Shown one piece after another: positions 1 through 5,343 of a DNA stretch of 5,343 nt. Within the stretch, counting starts at the first letter, position 1. Each line of letters opens with the position of its first letter. The translations under genes were made by a program, and so were the position numbers. The stretch comes from Methanomicrobia archaeon (GTDB taxonomy: Archaea > Methanobacteriota_B > Thermococci > Methanofastidiosales > NM3), in assembly GCA_011372835.1 (NCBI GenBank), contig DSAJ01000095.1, positions 1 through 5,343 of the forward strand, written 5' to 3'. A model generated the notes under the pieces. It saw only the letters and a program-made list of their open reading frames with translations. It ran no database searches and was not told the origin of the DNA.

Positions 1-1
1 G

Positions 2-1183
2 GGTGAGAAGTTCGGATTCGAGGGATTCTTTGCTTCAAAGGGTAAGGCAGCACTTGCCCGCTGGATGACCTCAGACCCCGTTTTGAAGAACGATTTCGAA
101 TGGTCGCCCGAGTATCTCAAGACCTTGTACACCTGTATTGGATGTGCAGGATGTCAGAACCAGTGCCAGATCGACTACAAGCCCCACATCATCGATATCA
201 TCGAGGCAATGAGGGCAAAGGCCGTTCAGGACGGAGCTGGACCTCTCAAAGACCACAACGTGCTCGTGCAGTCGATGAGGAACAACGACAACCCCTACAC
301 CGGACCTCGCGGCATGCGTGCCAAGTGGATGAAGGGACTTGATGTCAAGGACATCAACAAGGAGGACTCATCAGTTCTCTACTTCGCAGGATGTACCCCT
401 GCCTACAACGCCCCAATCCGCCAGCTCGCCGTCAAGACGGTCAGCGTCTTCAACAAGATCGGCGTGGACTTCGGTACGCTTGGCAAGAAAGAGGTCTGCT
501 GCGGTTCGACCGTACTCAGGCTCGGTGCCCGCGAGGAGTTCAAGCGCGTTGCTGAGAAGAACCTCGAGATCTTCAAGAACCTTCATGATGAACGAGGCGT
601 CGACACGATCGTCACATCGTGTGCAGGCTGCTACCGCTGCATCCTGGAAGACTATGAGATCGCAGACGACTTCAAGGACTACATGGACGGCATAACGATC
701 AAGCACACTGCAGACTTCATCTACGACCTCTACAAGGATGGCAAGTTCGAGCCCAAGAATGAGATCGACATGAAGGTCACCTACCACGACCCGTGCCACC
801 TTGGCCGCCACGTCAAGGACTGGAAGGTCGACTGGGATGGTTCACAGCAGTGGAAGGGTTCATACCTCGATGTCGAGGACAAGGGTACGTTCGAACAACC
901 CCGTGAGCTTATCAAGGCGATCCCGGGCATCAAGTACGAGGAGATGCGACGAAACCGCAACAACTCATACTGCTGTGGTAGCGGCGGCGGTGTCAAGACC
1001 GCATTCCCCGACTGGGCAGCCGAGAACGCAGCACTCAGGGTTGAAGAGGCCGAGCAGACCGGTGCAGAGAAGATCATTACCTGCTGTCCGTTCTGTCACG
1101 CAAACCTCAACGACGGTGCCAAGGTACGAAATTCGCAGCTTAGGACTATCGACTTAGTAGAGCTTCTTGACGAGGCTCTCTAA
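2..1183 (+). CDS. HdrD-like / (Fe-S)-binding protein with two CCG domains, 5'-partial
   Basis: The frame is open from the window edge; residues before the ATG at 65 (around GFFASKGKAALARW) look like the linker that precedes the second cluster motif in HdrD/GlpC/LutA-type proteins, so that ATG is internal and the gene begins upstream. Counting from that Met, C24-C27-C30-C34 (CIGCAGCQNQC) is one [4Fe-4S] site; a partner site is expected upstream of the window. CCG domain 1 uses C110, C145-C146 and C186/C189. CCG domain 2 uses C244, C303-C304 (CCGSGGG) and C341/C344. In HdrB/HdrD such cysteines bind non-cubane [4Fe-4S] clusters that reduce disulfides or related acceptors. The gap from C244 to C303 is about 20 residues longer than usual. 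No membrane segment is visible, so it is probably cytoplasmic. It precedes a ferredoxin and an AOR-like gene, as an electron-transfer partner would. Family assignment is firm; substrate is unknown, and BamD-like is one option. Confidence 0.88.
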   Translation, partial: GEKFGFEGFFASKGKAALARWMTSDPVLKNDFEWSPEYLKTLYTCIGCAGCQNQCQIDYKPHIIDIIEAMRAKAVQDGAGPLKDHNVLVQSMRNNDNPYTGPRGMRAKWMKGLDVKDINKEDSSVLYFAGCTPAYNAPIRQLAVKTVSVFNKIGVDFGTLGKKEVCCGSTVLRLGAREEFKRVAEKNLEIFKNLHDERGVDTIVTSCAGCYRCILEDYEIADDFKDYMDGITIKHTADFIYDLYKDGKFEPKNEIDMKVTYHDPCHLGRHVKDWKVDWDGSQQWKGSYLDVEDKGTFEQPRELIKAIPGIKYEEMRRNRNNSYCCGSGGGVKTAFPDWAAENAALRVEEAEQTGAEKIITCCPFCHANLNDGAKVRNSQLRTIDLVELLDEAL

Positions 1184-1203
1184 TTTTATTTTTTCTTTAT
1201 TTT
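1184..1203 (+). terminator. T-rich tract after the HdrD-like gene
   Basis: Immediately after the TAA stop lies a 20-nt stretch made of T except for two A and one C, running into the Shine-Dalgarno site of the next gene. No convincing stem precedes it. In archaea T-rich tracts alone can cause termination, so this could partly uncouple the first gene from the two that follow. It could equally be an A/T-rich leader that keeps the ribosome site open. Weak call. Confidence 0.3.
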
Positions 1204-1210
1204 AGGAGGT
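1204..1210 (+). promoter_or_regulatory. Strong Shine-Dalgarno site for the ferredoxin gene
   Basis: AGGAGGT sits 7 nt upstream of the ATG at 1218 and is a near-perfect anti-16S match. It fixes the start of the ferredoxin gene and suggests high translation. Confidence 0.8.
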
Positions 1211-1217
1211 TTAAGAC

Positions 1218-1553
1218 ATGGCTATAAAAGTAGACCCAGAAAAGTGCATCAACTGCGGTGCATGCGAGTTGGGATGTAGTTTTTACCGCGATGAGGTATT
1301 CACTACTATGTCTGCATCCGTTATGATGTATCGTGAAGAGAAGAAGAACTACTTCGGTATTATGCTCAAGAGAGAGGACGACATGATTCTTGGTCGTCCC
1401 GAAGGTGTTGAGATTCAAAAGGAAGGAGAGGAATCTGACAGCGATGCTGGTGCTTCAGCAAAGCCTATCCTACTCAGGGAACCCTGTGACAACTGCAAGA
1501 ACGCGATGTGTGTCAGATTCTGTCCAACCGGTAGTTTGATAGAGGTGGATTAA
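1218..1553 (+). CDS. Small two-[4Fe-4S] ferredoxin, AOR-associated type
   Basis: This is a 111-residue electron-transfer protein with eight cysteines in two sets: C10-C13-C16-C20 near the N terminus, and C90-C93-C98-C102-Pro (x2, x4, x3 spacing) near the C terminus. The x4 spacing is typical of ferredoxin subunits of molybdenum/tungsten enzymes (DmsB/HybA-like, and small AOR partners such as BamC/AorA) rather than plain clostridial ferredoxins. Between the sets lies a roughly 70-residue insert with a Met/Tyr/Lys-rich part and an acidic, Ser/Ala-rich linker (about residues 68-82) that looks flexible. Its stop codon directly abuts the ATG of the AOR-like gene, so the two are almost certainly co-translated. 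The likely role is to pass electrons between the AOR-like protein and the HdrD-like protein in the cytoplasm. Fold and clusters are well supported; partners are inferred from order. Confidence 0.9.
   Translation: MAIKVDPEKCINCGACELGCSFYRDEVFTTMSASVMMYREEKKNYFGIMLKREDDMILGRPEGVEIQKEGEESDSDAGASAKPILLREPCDNCKNAMCVRFCPTGSLIEVD
1542..1547 (+). promoter_or_regulatory. Shine-Dalgarno site of the AOR-like gene, inside the ferredoxin gene
   Basis: GAGGTG lies within the last codons of the ferredoxin gene, 6 nt before the ATG at 1554. With zero spacing between the TAA and the ATG it supports this start and translational coupling. Confidence 0.6.
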
Positions 1554-2786
1554 ATGGATTATTTGTACACCGAGTATTATCTCGTGGTAGATCTTGCCAC
1601 CGGCGAAGCTGAGGAAGTCGAACTCGAAGAGGAGTTCGTCCAGGAGAACGTTGGCGGGGCAAAGCTCAACATGGCATTGTATGAGGAACACAAGGACGGT
1701 GAGCCCATCGTGTTGGGTACTGGTCCTTTCACGAGCACACTTGTCCCCGGCGGCTGTCTAGGCGTCATCACCGCCAAGAGCCCCGTGACCGGAGACGTCG
1801 CTCACGCACCCATCACCTGGAACGCCGGTGCCGAACTGAAACTTTCAGGTTATTCATTCGTCGTTATCAAGAACAAGGCCGACAATCCTACCTACCTCTG
1901 GCTCCACGATGAGATCGCCGACTTCGTAGACGCATCCGCCCTCTGGGGCAAGGACGTCTGGGAGACGGTCGACGTCATCAGGGACGAACAGGGTGAGGAC
2001 AGGATCCAGTTGCTCTCGATCGGCAAGGCGGGAGAGAACAAGCTTTCGACCGCCCAGGTCATGAACAACTACTGGGGAGACGGTGACCGATTCGGATTCG
2101 GTGCGCTCTTCGGTGAGAAGAACCTAAAGGCCGTTGCCGTACGAGGCATGGGCGAGCTTGACATCGACGACGCCGAAGCGTTCATCGAAAAGACTGAGGA
2201 ACTCCTTGGCAAGGTCAAGTCAGCGCTCCCAGGACAGAGCGGTCTTGACGCAATCGACTTTGCTGACATCCCTGACGACGCCAAGGCGGCGCTCAAGAGC
2301 CAGCTTCACAGGGTCGAAGCGGACTTCAACAATCCGTTTGCATACAAGTTCTTCCTCAAGTACCGTGAAGATCCCAGTGTCATGAAGTCGACTGATGTCG
2401 AAGAGCCTGGCGTGCTCATCTCAGACCCCATGGGACTTGCGGCGCTTCTCAAGGCAGGCGTGCCAGCAGATGCTGTTGGTGAGGTGTTCGAGAAGGCATT
2501 CAAGCTAGGTCTCAACCCTGCCGCGGTTGCAAGCAAGCTCTCAGGTAAAGACAAGGACGCCGCGCTCGCTGAGCTCGATTCACTGGCCGAATCATCAGAG
2601 GCGGAGAAATTCGAGGCAACGTTTAGCCCATTCGCACCCTCAAGCGACAGGATGGAAGCAGCATACATCGCTGGCATCTGCCCTGTACTCGCTTCAAAGG
2701 TCGAGGCGCTCAACGCCGAGATGTTCGCCGAACTGATGTCCATCGGCACGGGTATGGACTTTGACGCAGATGCTTTCAAGATGTAG
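1554..2786 (+). CDS. Short AOR-family protein with N-terminal tungstopterin-type domain and no [4Fe-4S] motif
   Basis: Residues 1-207 match the N-terminal domain of aldehyde ferredoxin oxidoreductases: GG at 34-35, LGTGPFTST (54-62), TAKSPVTGD (73-81), the AGAELKLSGY segment (91-100), IGKAGEN (156-162) and DRFGFGALFGEKNLKAVAVRG-type sequence (178-198). These surround the bis-pterin cofactor in known enzymes. Family members run about 600-650 residues and carry C-x2-C-x3-C plus a distant Cys for a [4Fe-4S] cluster. Here the total is 410 residues with only two cysteines, C68 and C376, so that cluster cannot form. The end does resemble an AOR C terminus (AGICPVL near 374-380, then a TG-MDFD ending), so the loss is internal, not a chopped tail. 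Residues about 207-360 are Ala/Asp/Glu-rich and helical. It could be a scaffold or an atypical pterin protein; catalysis is uncertain. Context (ferredoxin and HdrD-like genes) recalls BamBCD. Family assignment is good for the N-terminal half and moderate beyond. Confidence 0.82.
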   Translation: MDYLYTEYYLVVDLATGEAEEVELEEEFVQENVGGAKLNMALYEEHKDGEPIVLGTGPFTSTLVPGGCLGVITAKSPVTGDVAHAPITWNAGAELKLSGYSFVVIKNKADNPTYLWLHDEIADFVDASALWGKDVWETVDVIRDEQGEDRIQLLSIGKAGENKLSTAQVMNNYWGDGDRFGFGALFGEKNLKAVAVRGMGELDIDDAEAFIEKTEELLGKVKSALPGQSGLDAIDFADIPDDAKAALKSQLHRVEADFNNPFAYKFFLKYREDPSVMKSTDVEEPGVLISDPMGLAALLKAGVPADAVGEVFEKAFKLGLNPAAVASKLSGKDKDAALAELDSLAESSEAEKFEATFSPFAPSSDRMEAAYIAGICPVLASKVEALNAEMFAELMSIGTGMDFDADAFKM

Positions 2787-2793
2787 ATAAACT

Positions 2794-2818
2794 AAGAACC
2801 TTTTTAAGTTCTTTTTTT
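2794..2818 (+). terminator. Hairpin plus T-run between the two modules
   Basis: AAGAAC (2794-2799) pairs with GTTCTT (2808-2813) around an 8-nt loop, and a run of seven T (2812-2818) follows, with more T-rich sequence after it. It starts 8 nt after the stop of the AOR-like gene. The stem is only 6 bp and A/T-containing, so it is a weak intrinsic or T-tract terminator, possibly only partial read-through control. It is the best candidate boundary between the two transcription units. Confidence 0.5.
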
Positions 2819-2832
2819 ATTCTTTTTATAAA

Positions 2833-2839
2833 GGTGGAG
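2833..2839 (+). promoter_or_regulatory. Shine-Dalgarno site deciding the TTG start at 2847
   Basis: GGTGGAG lies 7 nt upstream of TTG 2847. It supports the TTG start, since no ATG lies in frame close by upstream and the next ATG (2892) would remove the first conserved strand (KIGIYIG). Confidence 0.6.
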
Positions 2840-2846
2840 AGGACGG

Positions 2847-4064
2847 TTGGATAGCATCGCTCGGTCCCAGAAGATAGGTATCTATATAGGAATGGGTGCA
2901 TCGTATTCATGGATATGGTTCGTGAAGACGTTTGATGCGCTTGGATTCCATAACGTGTACTTTATCGATGAGAACGATGTATGTGAAGGCGTTCTCCTAC
3001 ATTTCGATTGTTTCATTCTTCCAGGCGGCGATCCGTTTCAGGTAGCAGAGGGACTTGAGACCGATGGCCTTGCAGCTATTCGTCGATTTGTCGAGGAAGG
3101 CGGCACCTATATCGGTGTATGCGCAGGTACGTATCTGTCCATCATATTCCATGACGATCCCCTACCGTGGTTGAACTTTGAGAAGGTCCCGGTGAACAAT
3201 TTCTCTTTGGACCCACCGGAGGCCATACGGATGAAATACAAATATCTCGTTTCGTACCAGGACGGATATGTATATCATCCCGTGCGGGGCCCGCTACGGG
3301 TCACGGATGGCACCATTTCCTTTTCTGCACCACTCTATGGCGGACCGCCTATGATCGCCCCGCGCGAGTACATCATGCTGGAATATGAGGGATTTGAGGA
3401 CAAGACGCTCTATCTAATAGAGGAGGATAAGGCTTTCGAGACAATGATAGGCTACGCTGCAGGCATTCATATACCCGTCGGTGCGGGACAACTCTATTTA
3501 TTTGGTCCCCATTGTGAACACCCACAGTATCCGCAGGCAAACAACTATCTCAATGACGTGCTCGCACGCATCACTCCTCAATCAGATGGTCCAGGACGCA
3601 CTGCTACAGACATCCTTCACGGTGAAAAGAAGAAACGATTTCTCACGTCCGTGAAGCGGGAATTATCTTCTGCCCGTATCATTGCAAGCGGCATGACCGA
3701 TCTCCGTTGGAAGATCGGTGAGAAGATATGGGAAGACGAGAAGATAACGTATTTTCTTACAGAAACATGGAAGACGATTAAGCAGTTGCAAAAGCACGAA
3801 TGTCTTCCTGTTAAGGACCCTTCTACGCTTATTTCTATGGCTCGAAGGATTCATGTCCTGCTCTCAGATATTCGGACGCTATCCAAGGAGGGGCGTGACA
3901 CGAACACTGAGGCGGCAGAGCTCATAGATCTTACGAAGCTTCTATCAAAGGGTCTCTTCGATTGTTATTTCAACTATAAACGAAGGAGTTGGATGCCTGA
4001 TGGAAAAGACTGTGGACGAGATTATTCGGGAGGGAAATGCCTATGCATGCATACAGTGCGGTAG
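2847..4064 (+). CDS. Class I glutamine-amidotransferase-like (BPL_N-type) protein with helical C-terminal half
   Basis: A 405-residue protein with a TTG start. Residues 8-230 look like a class I GATase-like Rossmann domain of the biotin-protein-ligase N-terminal type: first strand KIGIYIG, the LPGGDPF turn (58-64), a nucleophile elbow GVCAGTY with C92, and a late GPHCEHP motif (H222, H225) where the catalytic His is expected. An ammonia-transfer partner domain is not recognisable. Residues about 245-385 are Lys/Glu-rich and predicted helical by eye, with no cluster motif; I do not recognise this part. The C-terminal 21 or so residues are read through the start of hdrC in another frame and are probably not conserved. 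Base composition is A/T-richer than its neighbours (21/60 G+C at 3721-3780). A role in maturing or modifying a thiol, cofactor or subunit of the adjacent Hdr proteins is possible but is only guilt by association. Confidence 0.75.
   Translation: MDSIARSQKIGIYIGMGASYSWIWFVKTFDALGFHNVYFIDENDVCEGVLLHFDCFILPGGDPFQVAEGLETDGLAAIRRFVEEGGTYIGVCAGTYLSIIFHDDPLPWLNFEKVPVNNFSLDPPEAIRMKYKYLVSYQDGYVYHPVRGPLRVTDGTISFSAPLYGGPPMIAPREYIMLEYEGFEDKTLYLIEEDKAFETMIGYAAGIHIPVGAGQLYLFGPHCEHPQYPQANNYLNDVLARITPQSDGPGRTATDILHGEKKKRFLTSVKRELSSARIIASGMTDLRWKIGEKIWEDEKITYFLTETWKTIKQLQKHECLPVKDPSTLISMARRIHVLLSDIRTLSKEGRDTNTEAAELIDLTKLLSKGLFDCYFNYKRRSWMPDGKDCGRDYSGGKCLCMHTVR
3983..3988 (+). promoter_or_regulatory. Shine-Dalgarno site of hdrC, inside the preceding gene
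   Basis: AAGGAG is 11 nt upstream of the ATG at 4000. The earlier ATG at 3993 is in the frame of the preceding gene, so it does not compete as an hdrC start. The site lies in coding sequence, consistent with coupling. Confidence 0.55.
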
Positions 4065-4482
4065 GTGCACCGGTTCATGCCCTTCTGGAAGGGAATGCGG
4101 ATTTCGTACCCGCATGATCATACACATGGCCAAACTTGGTCGTGACGTCTTTAAGATGGACAAGCTGTGGGACTGCACCACGTGCTTCACGTGCCAGGAA
4201 CGCTGCCCCAAGGAAGTTAAGATTACCGACATCATCATCGAGCTTCGCAACCTTGCGGTGAAGAACAGCTATTATCCGAGCATGGCAGACGTGCCAAAGA
4301 TCATCATTCAGAATTTGTATCGTTCTGGCAACGGCCAGCCGCTCTCACCCGAGGTGCAAAAGATGCGCTCGATCATCGGCCTCGACAAGACGCCCTGCGA
4401 CGTGGGGAGGGACGAGGACGACCTCAAGGCGTTCCAGAAGCTCCTTGACGGCCTCCCGCTCATGCGATGGGGTGATATCTGA
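4000..4482 (+). CDS. hdrC: Heterodisulfide reductase subunit C
   Basis: A 160-residue ferredoxin-like subunit with two classic [4Fe-4S] motifs: C17-C20-C23-C27-Pro (CIQCGRCTGSCPSG) and C59-C62-C65-C69-Pro (CTTCFTCQERCP). The SGR-x4-RTR stretch after the first motif and the ending LPLMRWGDI are typical of HdrC. In the HdrABC complex it relays electrons from HdrA to the active-site subunit HdrB in the cytoplasm. It is slightly shorter than methanogen HdrC as I recall it. It overlaps the preceding gene by 65 bp and shares one nucleotide with the following hdrB (TGATG), so HdrC and HdrB are translationally coupled. G+C content rises sharply at about 4320, inside this gene, without a frame break. 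Identification is firm; which Hdr complex it belongs to is not shown. Confidence 0.93.
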   Translation: MEKTVDEIIREGNAYACIQCGRCTGSCPSGRECGFRTRMIIHMAKLGRDVFKMDKLWDCTTCFTCQERCPKEVKITDIIIELRNLAVKNSYYPSMADVPKIIIQNLYRSGNGQPLSPEVQKMRSIIGLDKTPCDVGRDEDDLKAFQKLLDGLPLMRWGDI

Positions 4483-5343
4483 TGCCAGACTATGCGTTCT
4501 TCCCGGGCTGCATCGCAAAGAACGTCTACCCCGGCATCGAGAAGGCGACCCGCATCGTCAGCGGCACCCTCGGCATCGGCCTCACCGACTACGGCTACTC
4601 GTGCTGCCCGCCCCCGGGCGTCGTCGCCTGCTACGACAAGGACACGTGGCTCGCCCTCGGCGCGCGCAACCTCGCCCTCTCCGAGGCGGACAACCGCGAC
4701 ATCATGACGATCTGCGCGGGCTGCTACGGCACGCTCCACAACGTCTGGCACACCCTCAACGAGAACAAGGCCAAGCGCGACTTCGTCAACGACCACCTCG
4801 GCAGGATAGGCATGAGCTACCGGGGCACGTCGCGCCCCGTCCACTTCGTCGACGTCCTTGACGGCATGCGCGACACCATAAAGGAGAAAAAGCAGCTCGA
4901 CCTCGGCCTGCGCGTCGCGGTCCACTACGGCTGCCACTACCTGAAACCAACAGACGTCACGGGCGAGAACTCCGAGGCGCCCACGCTCCTTGACGATATC
5001 GTCGGCCTCGTGGGCTGCGAGAGCGTCCCGTTCAAGGACCGCCTCACGTGCTGCGGCGCAGGCGGCGGCGTCATGAGCGGCGAGCCCGACCTGTCGCTTC
5101 GCATCATGGAGCGCAAGCTCAAAAACATCAAGAAGGCAAACGTCGACTGCATCGTCAACATCTGCTCGTTTTGCCACATGAACTTCGACCAGAGCCAGAA
5201 GAAGCTGGAGTCATACGACATCCCCGTGCTCCACCTGAATCAGCTCCTCGGCCTGGCGTTCGGATCAAAGCACAAGCACCTCGGCCTCCACATGAACCTC
5301 GTCTCCACGAGGGACATCGTCAAGAAGGTCAAGGATGTGAAAA
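4482..5343 (+). CDS. hdrB: Heterodisulfide reductase subunit B, 3'-partial
   Basis: The frame stays open from ATG 4482 to the window end: 287 codons, close to the roughly 290-300 residues usual for HdrB, so only the last few are missing. A GGGGTGAT site precedes the start. Both CCG domains are complete: C10, C41-C42 (SCCPPPG), C78/C81 (CAGC), then C151 (HYGCHYLKP), C190-C191 (CCGAGGGV) and C228/C231 (CSFCHMNFDQ). These ten cysteines match in position those that hold the two non-cubane [4Fe-4S] clusters reducing CoM-S-S-CoB in methanogen HdrB. The enzyme is soluble, partnered by HdrC just upstream and normally by HdrA, which is not seen here. Codon use is strongly G/C-ending (42/60 G+C at 4621-4680), unlike the genes upstream. 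Some HdrB homologues in non-methanogens use other acceptors, so the substrate depends on the host. Confidence 0.94.
   Translation, partial: MPDYAFFPGCIAKNVYPGIEKATRIVSGTLGIGLTDYGYSCCPPPGVVACYDKDTWLALGARNLALSEADNRDIMTICAGCYGTLHNVWHTLNENKAKRDFVNDHLGRIGMSYRGTSRPVHFVDVLDGMRDTIKEKKQLDLGLRVAVHYGCHYLKPTDVTGENSEAPTLLDDIVGLVGCESVPFKDRLTCCGAGGGVMSGEPDLSLRIMERKLKNIKKANVDCIVNICSFCHMNFDQSQKKLESYDIPVLHLNQLLGLAFGSKHKHLGLHMNLVSTRDIVKKVKDVK

Noticed and set aside
65..67. ATG at 65 as the true start of the HdrD-like gene
   Set aside because: The frame is open to the window edge, the upstream residues look family-like, and a first cluster motif is expected further upstream. No Shine-Dalgarno site precedes it.
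371..811. Minus-strand open frame of 146 codons within the HdrD-like gene
   Set aside because: It is antisense to a strongly supported CCG-domain gene, with a Val/Leu/Asp-rich product and no ribosome site or motif.
2823..2832. TTTTTATAAA as an archaeal TATA box for the amidotransferase-like gene
   Set aside because: It is only about 15 nt before the start codon, so the transcript would begin inside the gene. It is more likely part of the A/T-rich spacer.
4002..4061. Three cysteines in the last residues of the amidotransferase-like protein as a metal site
   Set aside because: This tail is read from hdrC DNA in another frame, so the cysteines are probably chance products of the overlap.
4445..4861. 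Plus-strand open frame of 138 codons overlapping hdrB
   Set aside because: Arg/Pro/His-rich shadow of the GC-rich hdrB frame, with no family resemblance.
4308..5177. Long minus-strand open frame of 289 codons
   Set aside because: It lies antisense to hdrC/hdrB in the GC-rich part, where stop codons are rare. Its product is a low-complexity Ala/Val/Asp/Arg sequence with no motif, whereas the + strand frame carries all HdrB cysteines.

Overview
The window is a dense, single-strand (+) run of six genes for iron-sulfur and redox proteins of the heterodisulfide reductase (Hdr) / aldehyde oxidoreductase (AOR) type. Genuine HdrB and HdrC, several cysteine-rich CCG domains, strong Shine-Dalgarno sites and T-rich intergenic tracts point to a strict anaerobe. 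A euryarchaeal, methanogen-like or Archaeoglobus-like host is my first guess. Anaerobic bacteria also carry such modules, so the assignment is an inference.

Layout. Module 1 (2-2786): an HdrD-like two-CCG-domain protein cut off at its 5' end by the window edge; a T-rich 34-nt spacer; a small two-[4Fe-4S] ferredoxin; and, directly abutting it, an AOR-family protein of only 410 residues. This AOR-like protein keeps the N-terminal tungstopterin-type domain but has just two cysteines, so it cannot hold the usual AOR [4Fe-4S] cluster. A short hairpin followed by a T-run (2794-2818) ends the module. Module 2 (2847-5343): a TTG-started protein with a class I glutamine-amidotransferase-like domain and a helical C-terminal half. 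It overlaps hdrC by 65 bp, and hdrC is in turn coupled by a 1-nt overlap to hdrB, which is still open at the window end but nearly full length.

How they may work together. HdrBC normally takes electrons from HdrA and reduces a disulfide or similar acceptor at two non-cubane clusters. The HdrD-like + ferredoxin + AOR-like trio resembles the BamD/BamC/BamB core of class II benzoyl-CoA reductase, and also other AOR-Hdr electron-transfer assemblies. A plausible reading is a soluble electron-transfer complex in which the shrunken AOR-like protein is a scaffold or an atypical pterin protein. No HdrA is visible in the window, and the true substrate cannot be read from the sequence.

Two oddities stand out. 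The first is the internally shortened, cluster-less AOR-like protein. The second is an abrupt rise in GC content inside hdrC near 4320 (24/60 G+C in 4261-4320, 38/60 in 4321-4380, 42/60 in 4621-4680), with the reading frame unbroken.
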